A stretch of 11,157 bases of DNA from positions 1-11,157 of the forward strand of contig RFPF01000082.1 in assembly GCA_009926295.1 (NCBI GenBank). The letters are read 5' to 3'. The notes under the pieces are model-generated. The model made no database searches. It was not told where the DNA came from and saw nothing but the letters and a program-made list of their open reading frames with translations. Positions within the stretch are counted from its first letter, which is position 1. The number at the start of each line of letters is the position of its first letter. The DNA is from Planctomycetia bacterium. Lineage in GTDB: Bacteria > Planctomycetota > Planctomycetia > Pirellulales > UBA1268. This document shows, piece by piece, positions 1 through 6,065 of this stretch. The translations under genes and the position numbers were made by a program.

Positions 1-828
1 GCCCGCCGTGGGCACCAGCCCCGGCACTCGTTCAGACCAGAAGCGATTGAAGGCGGCCATCGCCAGTTCGCGGACGTACTTGGCGGTCATGCTCGCGACG
101 GCCACGGGGAGACGCGCCTCGCCGCCCACCGAAAACTCGATCCACAATCGCGCGGCCGGAGCCATGTAGGCGGAGCGGGCGGGCGTTTCCTCGAGTTCCC
201 GCACGAGCGGCGCGGCGAAGTGCCGGCCGACGAGGGCGGCATAGCTCTTCCGGCCGCCGTGGCGGTCACACCAGCAGACCGTGTCGGTGGGGCTGAAGCG
301 GTCGCGGAGAGCCGCCGCGAGGTCGAGCGTCGTCCGTGACAGGACATCGGCCTTGTTGAATCCCGAGTCGAGCAGCCGATTGAACTCGGCCGGGTAGACG
401 GCGCGGGCTGCGACGCCCACGAGCGTCAGCCCCGCCTCGGCGAGCGCGGCGCGGGCGTCGGCGGATCGGCGGCAGTCATCCACGGCGGCCGCGTGCGGCA
501 GGACCAGCCCATCGAGATGGCACCACTCGTCGAGCGCATCGGCATCGGGATCGATCGTGCCGAGAGCCGCGGCGAGGCCGGCCCAGTGCGTCGCAGGCGT
601 TCCGGCGAGGTCGAGCGCGACGTGCACGCCGCGTTCGAGCGCGGCGAGGCCCGTGCCCGAACGGTACATGATCTTGGAGTCGCCCCACAAAGGCGCGGCG
701 GCGACCGCGGCGAACGCCCCTTCGGCGGCGGCAGGCGGTCCGTCGAGCCGCCAGGCGCTGGCCGCCACGACGAGGGGCCCGAGATTCGGTCCGTATCCGG
801 CCTCGTCGGTGCCGATCACGAGCGTCAT
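1..828 (-). CDS. Divergent RNase HII-like ribonuclease H family protein (3' end outside window)
   Basis: The reading frame is open from the ATG at 828 to the window edge, giving 276 residues and no stop, so the C-terminus is missing. The N-terminus matches the RNase HII opening, with D8-E9 in DEAGYGPNLGPL. A GDSK motif (D50, S51, K52) follows, then WCDRHGG with D188. The stretch 241-256, PVAVASMTAKYVREL, corresponds to the family's AASIxAKVTRD block. RNase HII cleaves the RNA strand of RNA/DNA hybrids and single ribonucleotides in DNA, using four acidic residues and metal ions. Two positions are atypical. The GRG motif reads GYG, and the fourth acidic residue is probably E254 rather than Asp. 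The spacing from DSK to the third Asp is also much longer than in the roughly 200-residue bacterial enzymes. The start overlaps the upstream methyltransferase stop as ATGA, so the two are probably co-translated. Membership of the superfamily is well supported; true RNase HII activity is inference. Confidence 0.75.
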   Translation of the reverse strand, partial: MTLVIGTDEAGYGPNLGPLVVAASAWRLDGPPAAAEGAFAAVAAAPLWGDSKIMYRSGTGLAALERGVHVALDLAGTPATHWAGLAAALGTIDPDADALDEWCHLDGLVLPHAAAVDDCRRSADARAALAEAGLTLVGVAARAVYPAEFNRLLDSGFNKADVLSRTTLDLAAALRDRFSPTDTVCWCDRHGGRKSYAALVGRHFAAPLVRELEETPARSAYMAPAARLWIEFSVGGEARLPVAVASMTAKYVRELAMAAFNRFWSERVPGLVPTAG

Positions 829-1346
829 GGCGATCCGCGCCGGGGAACCTGCCGGCAATACTCGTAGATCGCGACCGCCGCGCTGGTGGCGGCGTTGAGG
901 CTGTGTGGCATCCCCGCCATCGGAATCTCCGCGACCCGGTCGAGTCGCGCGAGCACCTCGTCGTCGAGGCCGGTCCGCTCGTTGCCCACGACGAGTGCGG
1001 TCCGCGGCAGGAACGAGAACGAGAACAGCGGCTCCGAGCCGGTCGCCTGCTCGAGGCCGACGAGTTCGTAGCCCGCCGCGTGCAGCCGGTCGAGCACGGG
1101 CGGCAGGCTGCGGTGCACCTCGAGGGTCACGTGCTCCGCGCCGTCGCGGGCTATCCTGTCGTCGAGTCGCGCACTCCCGGTGGCGATCACGCGGGCGATG
1201 CCGAAACATCCGCAGGTGCGCACAATGTGGGACAGATTCACGTGGCTGCGCAGGGGTGCGCAGGCCACGACCAGTTCGCGCGGCGTCGCGAGGACCTCCG
1301 GAGGCTTGTGGCGGATGTGGGTGAAGCGGGCGTACGGCGTGATTAT
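825..1346 (-). CDS. SpoU/TrmH-family RNA 2'-O-ribose methyltransferase
   Basis: This is a small SPOUT-fold methyltransferase that would transfer methyl from S-adenosylmethionine to a ribose 2'-OH of tRNA or rRNA. All three family motifs are visible: HVNLSHIVRTCGCFG (motif 1), LVVGNERTGLDDEVL (motif 2) and IPMAGMPHSLNAATSAAVAIYEY (motif 3, in part), which build the SAM-binding knot. Its size, about 150-170 residues, fits minimal TrmH/TrmL-like enzymes. The start is uncertain. No ATG, GTG or TTG lies just before the first beta strand. The in-frame GTG at 1268 would cut into that strand (ELVVACAPL). Codons between 1268 and 1343 keep 24 of 26 third positions as G or C, so I extend the gene to the ATA/ATC pair at 1341-1346. 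A frame open to 1559 exists, but it lies antisense to the thioredoxin-like gene and loses third-position bias. The substrate base cannot be told from sequence. Confidence 0.82.
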   Translation of the reverse strand: MITPYARFTHIRHKPPEVLATPRELVVACAPLRSHVNLSHIVRTCGCFGIARVIATGSARLDDRIARDGAEHVTLEVHRSLPPVLDRLHAAGYELVGLEQATGSEPLFSFSFLPRTALVVGNERTGLDDEVLARLDRVAEIPMAGMPHSLNAATSAAVAIYEYCRQVPRRGSP

Positions 1347-1866
1347 GGCAGCCTGCGGATCGGGATGCGGCCAGGCCTCTCCGCGGCCCGCCGTGACGCT
1401 GCGGCTCGTCGACCATGCCGGCCTCGAGGCGGAGATCGCCGCCCATCGCGGCAGGGTGGTCGTGCTCGACTGCTGGAGCACTTCCTGCCCCCCGTGCGTG
1501 CGGGAGTTTCCCGGGCTGGTCGCCCTCGCCGAGCGGCATCCCGACGAGGTCGTTTGCATGTCGCTGTCGTTCGATTACGAGGGACTCGGCGGCCCGGAGG
1601 ACGTGCAGCCGAGGGTGCGCACGTTTCTGGAGGCGGTCGGCGCGAGGCGGATCGTGAACATGATCGGGAGCGTCGACTCCGACACGCTGGCCCGAGCGGT
1701 CGACATCGTGGGCGTGCCGGCGGTGTTCGTCTACGGCCGGGACGGACTCCTGGTGGAGCGGTTCGACGAGGACTCCGCCCGGCGAAGGCTCGGCCGCCCT
1801 TTCACCTACGACGACGTCGAGGCCGCCGTGCAGGCCGGCTTGGGAGCCTCGCGAGCGCAGCGTTAG
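1315..1866 (+). CDS. Thioredoxin-fold (TlpA/ResA-like) CPPC protein, possible lipoprotein
   Basis: With the ATG at 1315 the product is 183 residues. Residues 1-14 (MWVKRAYGVIMAAC) look like a short lipoprotein signal: basic n-region, short hydrophobic stretch and a Cys at 14. The lipobox (MAAC) is weak. The redox motif is CPPC at 58-61 in the context LDCWSTSCPPC, followed by a helix starting VREFP as in TlpA/ResA proteins. The cis-Pro loop is GVPAVFVY with P135. Such proteins act outside the cytoplasm, reducing or oxidising cysteine pairs of secreted proteins or cytochrome c maturation partners. The next gene, a signal peptidase, begins 27 nt downstream on the same strand, which fits an envelope-directed role. 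Alternative starts are GTG 1339 and ATG 1345, which would remove the signal. An upstream ATG at 1180 lies inside the opposite-strand methyltransferase and is rejected. Confidence 0.75.
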   Translation: MWVKRAYGVIMAACGSGCGQASPRPAVTLRLVDHAGLEAEIAAHRGRVVVLDCWSTSCPPCVREFPGLVALAERHPDEVVCMSLSFDYEGLGGPEDVQPRVRTFLEAVGARRIVNMIGSVDSDTLARAVDIVGVPAVFVYGRDGLLVERFDEDSARRRLGRPFTYDDVEAAVQAGLGASRAQR

Positions 1867-1883
1867 AATCCATCGCTTCCTCT

Positions 1884-1887
1884 GGAG
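1884..1887 (+). promoter_or_regulatory. Ribosome binding site of the signal peptidase gene
   Basis: A GGAG stands six bases before the ATG at 1894. It supports that start over later in-frame ATG codons, and it lies in the 27-nt gap after the thioredoxin-like gene. Confidence 0.5.
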
Positions 1888-1893
1888 TCGAAC

Positions 1894-3732
1894 ATGCCCC
1901 CGGAAAAACCCCGGCCCGGGCCGGCCGGCCGGCCGGTGATGGCGCCGGGCGACCGTCGCGACAAGCCGCGGCCGACCGATACGGTGAGGAGTCCGCTGGC
2001 CTACGGCCGCGAGACGATCGAATCGATCGTGGTGGCCTTCACACTCGCGCTCCTCTTCCGGGCCTTCGAGGCGGAGGCATTCGTGATCCCCACCGGCTCC
2101 ATGGCACCCACGCTCATGGGCCGCCACAAGGATCTCGTGTGCACTGAGTGCGGCCGCGACTTCCGGGTGGGGTGCAGCGCCGAGGAAGACGACCAGTCGC
2201 AGAGCCTGCGAACGGAGCAGGCGCGGCTCGAGCGGGAACTCGAGGGCCTCCAGGCCCGGCTCGGCGACGCCGGAATTCCCCCGGAGGTACGCGAGGCGAC
2301 TCGGCGCCGCGTCGATGTGCTCGCAAGCGACCACGGGCCACTCGCGCAGCTTCGTTCACGGCTGGCCGGAAAGATGGTGGCAGCTGCCAGGTGCCCCAAC
2401 TGTGGCCGCACGATGCGGCTCGTCGAGAGCGACGGCATTCGCACGCAATATGACCCACGGTACCCGTCGTTCAACGGCGACCGCATCCTCGTCAGCAAGT
2501 TCGCCTATGATTTTTCCGAGCCGTCCCGCTGGGACGTCGTCGTCTTCAAGTATCCGGAGGACGCGAAGACCAACTACATCAAGCGGCTCGTCGGCCTGCC
2601 GGGGGAGACGGTGTCGATCTCGGCCGGAGACATCTGGACGAGCCGCGGGGGCGAGGCTCCGGTGATCGCGCGGAAGCCGCCCGCGAAGCTGCTCGCAATG
2701 CTGCAATGCGTCCACGACACCCGATTCACAGCGCCCGGCCTGACCAAGGCCGGCTGGCCGCCCACCTGGGTGGACTGGTCGGCCCCGGGATCCTCCGCGG
2801 CGGCGTGGCAGACCGGAGACGACGGGCGGTCGTACTCCGTCGCCACCAGCGGGACCGGCTCGGCCACGCTCCGCTACCGCCACCTCATCCCCTCGGCCGA
2901 GGACTGGGCCGCCGTCGAGAAGGGGGAGACGCCCTCCGCGAGGCCCCGGCTGATCGACGACTTCCAGCCCTACAACGCGATCGCCACGAGGCCGCACTGG
3001 GTCGGAGACCTCGCGGTCGAGTGCCGGCTGGAGAGCCTCGCCCCCGCCGGCACCGTGTCGCTCGACCTCGTCGAAGCGGGCCGCGCCCACCGGTGCACCA
3101 TCGACCTCGCCGATGGATCGGCGCGTCTCTTCCCGCCGGATGCCGCCGCCGATGCACCGCGTGCGAGGACGCCGGTGCGCGGCCGTGGCACGTGGCGGAT
3201 CCTGTTCGCCAACGTCGACGACGAACTCACCCTGTTCGTCGACGGCCGCCCCATGCCATTCGACCGTGCGACCGCGTGGAGCCGGTCGATCGAGGAGGCC
3301 GGGGCGGCCCAGCCCGACGACCGCCCCGTGACGCCGGGCGACGCCGAGCCGGGGGATCTCGCTCCAGTGGGCATCACCGCCACCGGGGCCGACCTGCGCG
3401 TGGCCGACCTGCGGGTGCTCCGCGACGTGTATTACATCGGTGCCCTCGACGTGGGCCGTCGCCCCGGTGAACTCATCGAGCGCGACCGGCTCGAGTTCCC
3501 GCTCGGGGCGGATCAATTCTTCGTGCTCGGCGACAACTCCGCCGCGAGCAAGGACAGCAGGATGTGGCTCACCGGTCACCATGTCGACCGCGAGCTGCTC
3601 ATCGGGAAGGCGCTGGTGATCTTCTGGCCGCACGCCGTCCCGGCAAGCTGGAGTGTCCCGGTGAAGATCGGGGGCATGGAGCTGCGATTGCCCTCGTGGC
3701 CGAACTTCGCGAGGATGGGGTTCGTCCGGTAG
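1894..3732 (+). CDS. lepB: Signal peptidase I, enlarged planctomycete-type with two insertions
   Basis: This membrane serine protease cleaves signal peptides from exported proteins. It has 612 residues, roughly twice the usual bacterial length. One hydrophobic segment lies at 43-58. The catalytic Ser is S69 in IPTGSMAPT, the general-base Lys is K230 in NYIKRLVGLPGE, and the conserved box GDNSAASKDSR runs 546-556, so the S26-family Ser/Lys core is complete. Two insertions are unusual. The first, about 81-180, carries CxxC pairs at C83/C86 and C167/C170 around a charged heptad-like helix (about 104-124), resembling a zinc ribbon split by a coiled coil. The second, about 250-510, separates K230 from the GDN box. 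Its later part (352-455, DDFQPYNAI, GTWRILFANVDDELTLFVDGR) looks like a LamG/concanavalin-type beta sandwich. The fold assignments are inference; the protease core is clear. The gene lies between the thioredoxin-like gene and lptB in one probable operon. Confidence 0.93.
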   Translation: MPPEKPRPGPAGRPVMAPGDRRDKPRPTDTVRSPLAYGRETIESIVVAFTLALLFRAFEAEAFVIPTGSMAPTLMGRHKDLVCTECGRDFRVGCSAEEDDQSQSLRTEQARLERELEGLQARLGDAGIPPEVREATRRRVDVLASDHGPLAQLRSRLAGKMVAAARCPNCGRTMRLVESDGIRTQYDPRYPSFNGDRILVSKFAYDFSEPSRWDVVVFKYPEDAKTNYIKRLVGLPGETVSISAGDIWTSRGGEAPVIARKPPAKLLAMLQCVHDTRFTAPGLTKAGWPPTWVDWSAPGSSAAAWQTGDDGRSYSVATSGTGSATLRYRHLIPSAEDWAAVEKGETPSARPRLIDDFQPYNAIATRPHWVGDLAVECRLESLAPAGTVSLDLVEAGRAHRCTIDLADGSARLFPPDAAADAPRARTPVRGRGTWRILFANVDDELTLFVDGRPMPFDRATAWSRSIEEAGAAQPDDRPVTPGDAEPGDLAPVGITATGADLRVADLRVLRDVYYIGALDVGRRPGELIERDRLEFPLGADQFFVLGDNSAASKDSRMWLTGHHVDRELLIGKALVIFWPHAVPASWSVPVKIGGMELRLPSWPNFARMGFVR

Positions 3733-3754
3733 GCCCGCCGGGTGAACGGCTCAG

Positions 3755-3759
3755 GGAGG
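3755..3759 (+). promoter_or_regulatory. Ribosome binding site selecting the GTG start of lptB
   Basis: GGAGG lies five bases before GTG 3765. It decides the lptB start, since the open frame extends upstream to 3564 inside the signal peptidase gene, and the protein aligns with the LptB family from this GTG. Confidence 0.7.
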
Positions 3760-3764
3760 AGCCC

Positions 3765-4502
3765 GTGGCGCTGTTGTCCGTAGAAGGTCTCGTGAAGAAT
3801 TACGGCCGCCGTCGTGTCGTGGACGGCGTGTCGTTCCACGTCGAGGCGGGCGAGATCGTCGGGCTCCTCGGCCCCAACGGGGCGGGCAAGACGACGAGTT
3901 TCCGCATGACCTGCGGCCTCGTCATGCCCGACGCGGGGAAGGTGCTGCTCGACGACGCCGAGATCACGCACTGGCCGATGTTCAAGCGGTCGCGGGACGG
4001 CGGAATGGGGTATCTCGCCCAGGAGCAGAGCGTGTTCCGCAAGCTCACGGTCGAACAGAACCTGCTTGCGATCATGGAACTCGTGGGGATGAACCACAAG
4101 GAGCGGCGCCGTCGCTGCGAGCAGTTGCTCGAGCAGTTCGACATCGTGAAGATCCGTCGCTCCCGGGCCCACTACATCTCGGGCGGGGAGAAGCGGCGGC
4201 TCGAGATCGCCCGCTGCCTCGTCACCGAGCCGCGGATCATCCTCCTCGACGAGCCGTTCACCGGCATCGACCCGGTTACGATCCACTCGATCCAGAAGAT
4301 CATCCGCGGGCTGCGCGACGGCGGCATCTCGATCCTGATCACCGACCACCGCGAGCGTGAGACGCTCGCCATCACCGACCGCAGCTACGTCATCCGTGCC
4401 GGACAGGTGCTCTGCCACGGCACGGCCCAGGAGGTGCTCTCCAACCCCGACGCCAAGAAGTATTACTTCGGGGAGAGCCCGGGCGTTGTCGAAGCGGCCT
4501 GA
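3765..4502 (+). CDS. lptB: LptB-type ABC transporter ATPase (lipopolysaccharide export)
   Basis: The 245-residue cytoplasmic ATPase has every ABC motif: Walker A GPNGAGKTT (36-44), Q-loop Q86, signature ISGGEKRR (138-145), Walker B IILLDEPF (158-165) and H-loop H195. Features typical of LptB rather than other ABC ATPases are ITDHRERETLAI after Walker B, the GIDPVTIHSIQKII helix and the C-terminal KKYYFGES tail. In the known Lpt machine LptB2 powers LptF/LptG to extract lipopolysaccharide from the inner membrane and push it along the LptC-A-D bridge. No other lpt gene is in the window. The gene starts 32 nt after the signal peptidase stop on the same strand and was probably co-transcribed with it. 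The stop is only 9 nt from the convergent stop of the next gene. A related LivF-like branched-chain amino-acid ATPase is the main alternative and is less likely. Confidence 0.88.
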   Translation: MALLSVEGLVKNYGRRRVVDGVSFHVEAGEIVGLLGPNGAGKTTSFRMTCGLVMPDAGKVLLDDAEITHWPMFKRSRDGGMGYLAQEQSVFRKLTVEQNLLAIMELVGMNHKERRRRCEQLLEQFDIVKIRRSRAHYISGGEKRRLEIARCLVTEPRIILLDEPFTGIDPVTIHSIQKIIRGLRDGGISILITDHRERETLAITDRSYVIRAGQVLCHGTAQEVLSNPDAKKYYFGESPGVVEAA

Positions 4503-4511
4503 CGGACGGCG

Positions 4512-4775
4512 TCAACCGCCACGGCCCAAGGCGATGCCCTTGAGGGTGAGCACGGAACCCACGGACATGAGGGCCAGCCCGAGCCAGCGCGGCGGCGCGA
4601 CGACCCTGTTTCCCGGCACGGTCGCCCAGACCGACTGCTGCTGGAGTTGCCCGCCCACCTGGGCCGCCACAAAGTGGCTCGACTTCTCGCTCAGCGTGAA
4701 CGACTCGACCATCCGAAACTGCACTCCCGCCAGGAAGAGCAGGATGCCGACGATGAGGATGAGTTGGTTCTTCAT
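4512..4775 (-). CDS. Small two-helix membrane protein, unknown function
   Basis: This 87-residue protein is not one I recognise. A hydrophobic helix lies at about 4-20 (QLILIVGILLFLAGVQF) and a second at about 62-83 (PRWLGLALMSVGSVLTLKGIAL). The connecting 40-residue loop is polar and Gln-rich (GGQLQQQSVW). It probably sits in the inner membrane with both ends on the same side and the loop on the other. It starts 129 nt downstream of the transaldolase stop on the same strand, so it may be a distal operon gene, and it meets lptB tail to tail with 9 nt between stops. No strong ribosome binding site precedes the ATG. The clear helix-loop-helix pattern argues that it is a real gene and not a GC shadow frame. 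Confidence 0.6.
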   Translation of the reverse strand: MKNQLILIVGILLFLAGVQFRMVESFTLSEKSSHFVAAQVGGQLQQQSVWATVPGNRVVAPPRWLGLALMSVGSVLTLKGIALGRGG

Positions 4776-4904
4776 GGCACGCCCGATGCCGTGGCGCAGG
4801 GGACCGACGGCTCATCAGATCTCTTCGGGCACCGCCGCCGCGACGCTCAAGCACCCGTTTGAGACGCGCGGTCGTAGCGGACGTGCCGGTCGTGAGCGGG
4901 GCTG
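4776..4904. other. Intergenic region between transaldolase and small membrane protein genes
   Basis: These 129 bases between two minus-strand genes show no convincing open frame, promoter or terminator. Confidence 0.4.
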
Positions 4905-5942
4905 CTACCGCCTCCCGGCCACCACGGCGAGCAGGGCTTTCTGGGGCGCCACGAACTTCTCGACCCCCTCCGCCATGAGCACCTCCTCGAGCCGGTCCAT
5001 GTCGACCTCGGCATCGAGTTCGGAGAGCACCGCGGGAGGTGGCAGGCGGTCGACCTCCCGGGTGAACGTCCGCGAGGGGTCGTCGGCGGCCCGGTTCGTG
5101 GCGGGCGGGTTCGTCTGGATGTCGGCGCCCGCGAGGGCTGCGACGTAGAGGCACGGGTCGACCCCCGGCTGCTTGACGCCCGTGCTCGCGAACACAATCT
5201 CTTGGGCGAGCGGCGTCGGGTGGGCCCGCCAAAAGTCCTGATTCGCCAGCCAGATCCGCTTCGCATTCGCGATCGCGACCATGCCGCGGGCGGCCGGTGA
5301 CAGGTTCGGAACGTGCCGTTCGACGTAGACGTCGATGCGCGAGACGAACACGCTGTAGACGCTCTTGAACGAGGTGAGCGAGGGCCGCCGGGCGGCGCCC
5401 CGCCAGACCGCGTCGCGGGCCCGCTCGTACTGCCCGCGGGTGAAGATCAGCGTCACGTTCAGGGGCACGCCGGCGGCGGCGAGGGGCTCGAGGGCCCGGA
5501 TCCCGGCGGGTGTGGCCGGCACCTTGATCATGCGGTTGGTATGGCCCGAAGACCAGCGCGTGCCGAGTTCGACGTAGCGCGCGACGCGGTCGTCCTCGGA
5601 GAGCCCGCGCTGCGGATCCTCGATGAGGGGATCGAGCTCGAAACTCACCCAGCCGTCGTTGCCCCCCGAACTCTGCCAGACATCGTGAAACACGGCCTCG
5701 GCCCCACGAACGAGGTCGTCGGCGAGCAGCCAGGCGATCGTGTCGTCGTCGTCGCGAGCAGCGATCAGCCGTGTGATCCGCCCGTCGAACCGGCCCGTCT
5801 TGATCAGGTCGGAGATGATCACGGGGTTGCTGGTGGCGCCGGTGGCCCCCGCGGCCCGGGCTTCAAGGACGAGGTCGGGATCGACGGAGTCGAGCCACAG
5901 TTTCGTGCCGCTGGCGACGAGAGATGCGAGTCCGCGGGTCAT
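4905..5942 (-). CDS. tal: Transaldolase
   Basis: The product is 345 residues, close to the usual length of classical transaldolases. Transaldolase moves a dihydroxyacetone unit from sedoheptulose 7-phosphate to glyceraldehyde 3-phosphate through a Schiff-base Lys, in the cytoplasmic non-oxidative pentose phosphate pathway. Recognisable segments along the TIM barrel are LWLDSVD (D18), GATSNPVII (N39), the Schiff-base Lys K140 in RMIKVPAT, PLNVTLIFT (160-168), SVFVSRIDVYVE (197-208) and FASTGVK (251-257). The ATG at 5942 begins the conserved protein. The frame stays open antisense through the BBP7 gene to 7448, but that part has no transaldolase similarity. The gene diverges from the BBP7 gene across about 120 nt. 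No other pentose-phosphate gene is visible nearby. Confidence 0.92.
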   Translation of the reverse strand: MTRGLASLVASGTKLWLDSVDPDLVLEARAAGATGATSNPVIISDLIKTGRFDGRITRLIAARDDDDTIAWLLADDLVRGAEAVFHDVWQSSGGNDGWVSFELDPLIEDPQRGLSEDDRVARYVELGTRWSSGHTNRMIKVPATPAGIRALEPLAAAGVPLNVTLIFTRGQYERARDAVWRGAARRPSLTSFKSVYSVFVSRIDVYVERHVPNLSPAARGMVAIANAKRIWLANQDFWRAHPTPLAQEIVFASTGVKQPGVDPCLYVAALAGADIQTNPPATNRAADDPSRTFTREVDRLPPPAVLSELDAEVDMDRLEEVLMAEGVEKFVAPQKALLAVVAGRR

Positions 5943-6065
5943 GGGAACCGGCTCCGGCGGGTCTGGGAAGGATGGGGAAGATGCGGCGGGGTGTGCCGAT
6001 TGGGCTGGGAATTTGTGTTGAAAGGGTCCTGACGATGACGAAGAAGTGTAGCGAGTGTGACGGAC
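5943..6065. promoter_or_regulatory. Divergent promoter region between tal and the BBP7 gene
   Basis: This is the only gap between well-supported divergent starts, so it should hold promoters for both. It contains the most A/T-rich short stretch seen in the window (about 6010-6023, including TTGAAA at 6018-6023). No well-spaced -10 element follows it, so I do not assign individual promoter boxes. Confidence 0.35.

Noticed and set aside
825..1559. Long 244-residue version of the methyltransferase
   Set aside because: The first about 70 residues are antisense to the thioredoxin-like CPPC region and lose third-position GC bias.
903..2147. 414-codon plus-strand frame
   Set aside because: It is Arg-rich and crosses the methyltransferase, the thioredoxin-like gene and the start of the signal peptidase in other frames. 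No domain is visible.
2356..3633. 425-codon minus-strand frame
   Set aside because: It is antisense to the signal peptidase, has low-complexity Arg/Gly/Pro composition and no motifs, while the plus strand encodes clear catalytic boxes.
3576..4418. 280-codon minus-strand frame
   Set aside because: It is antisense to lptB, whose Walker and signature motifs are complete on the plus strand.
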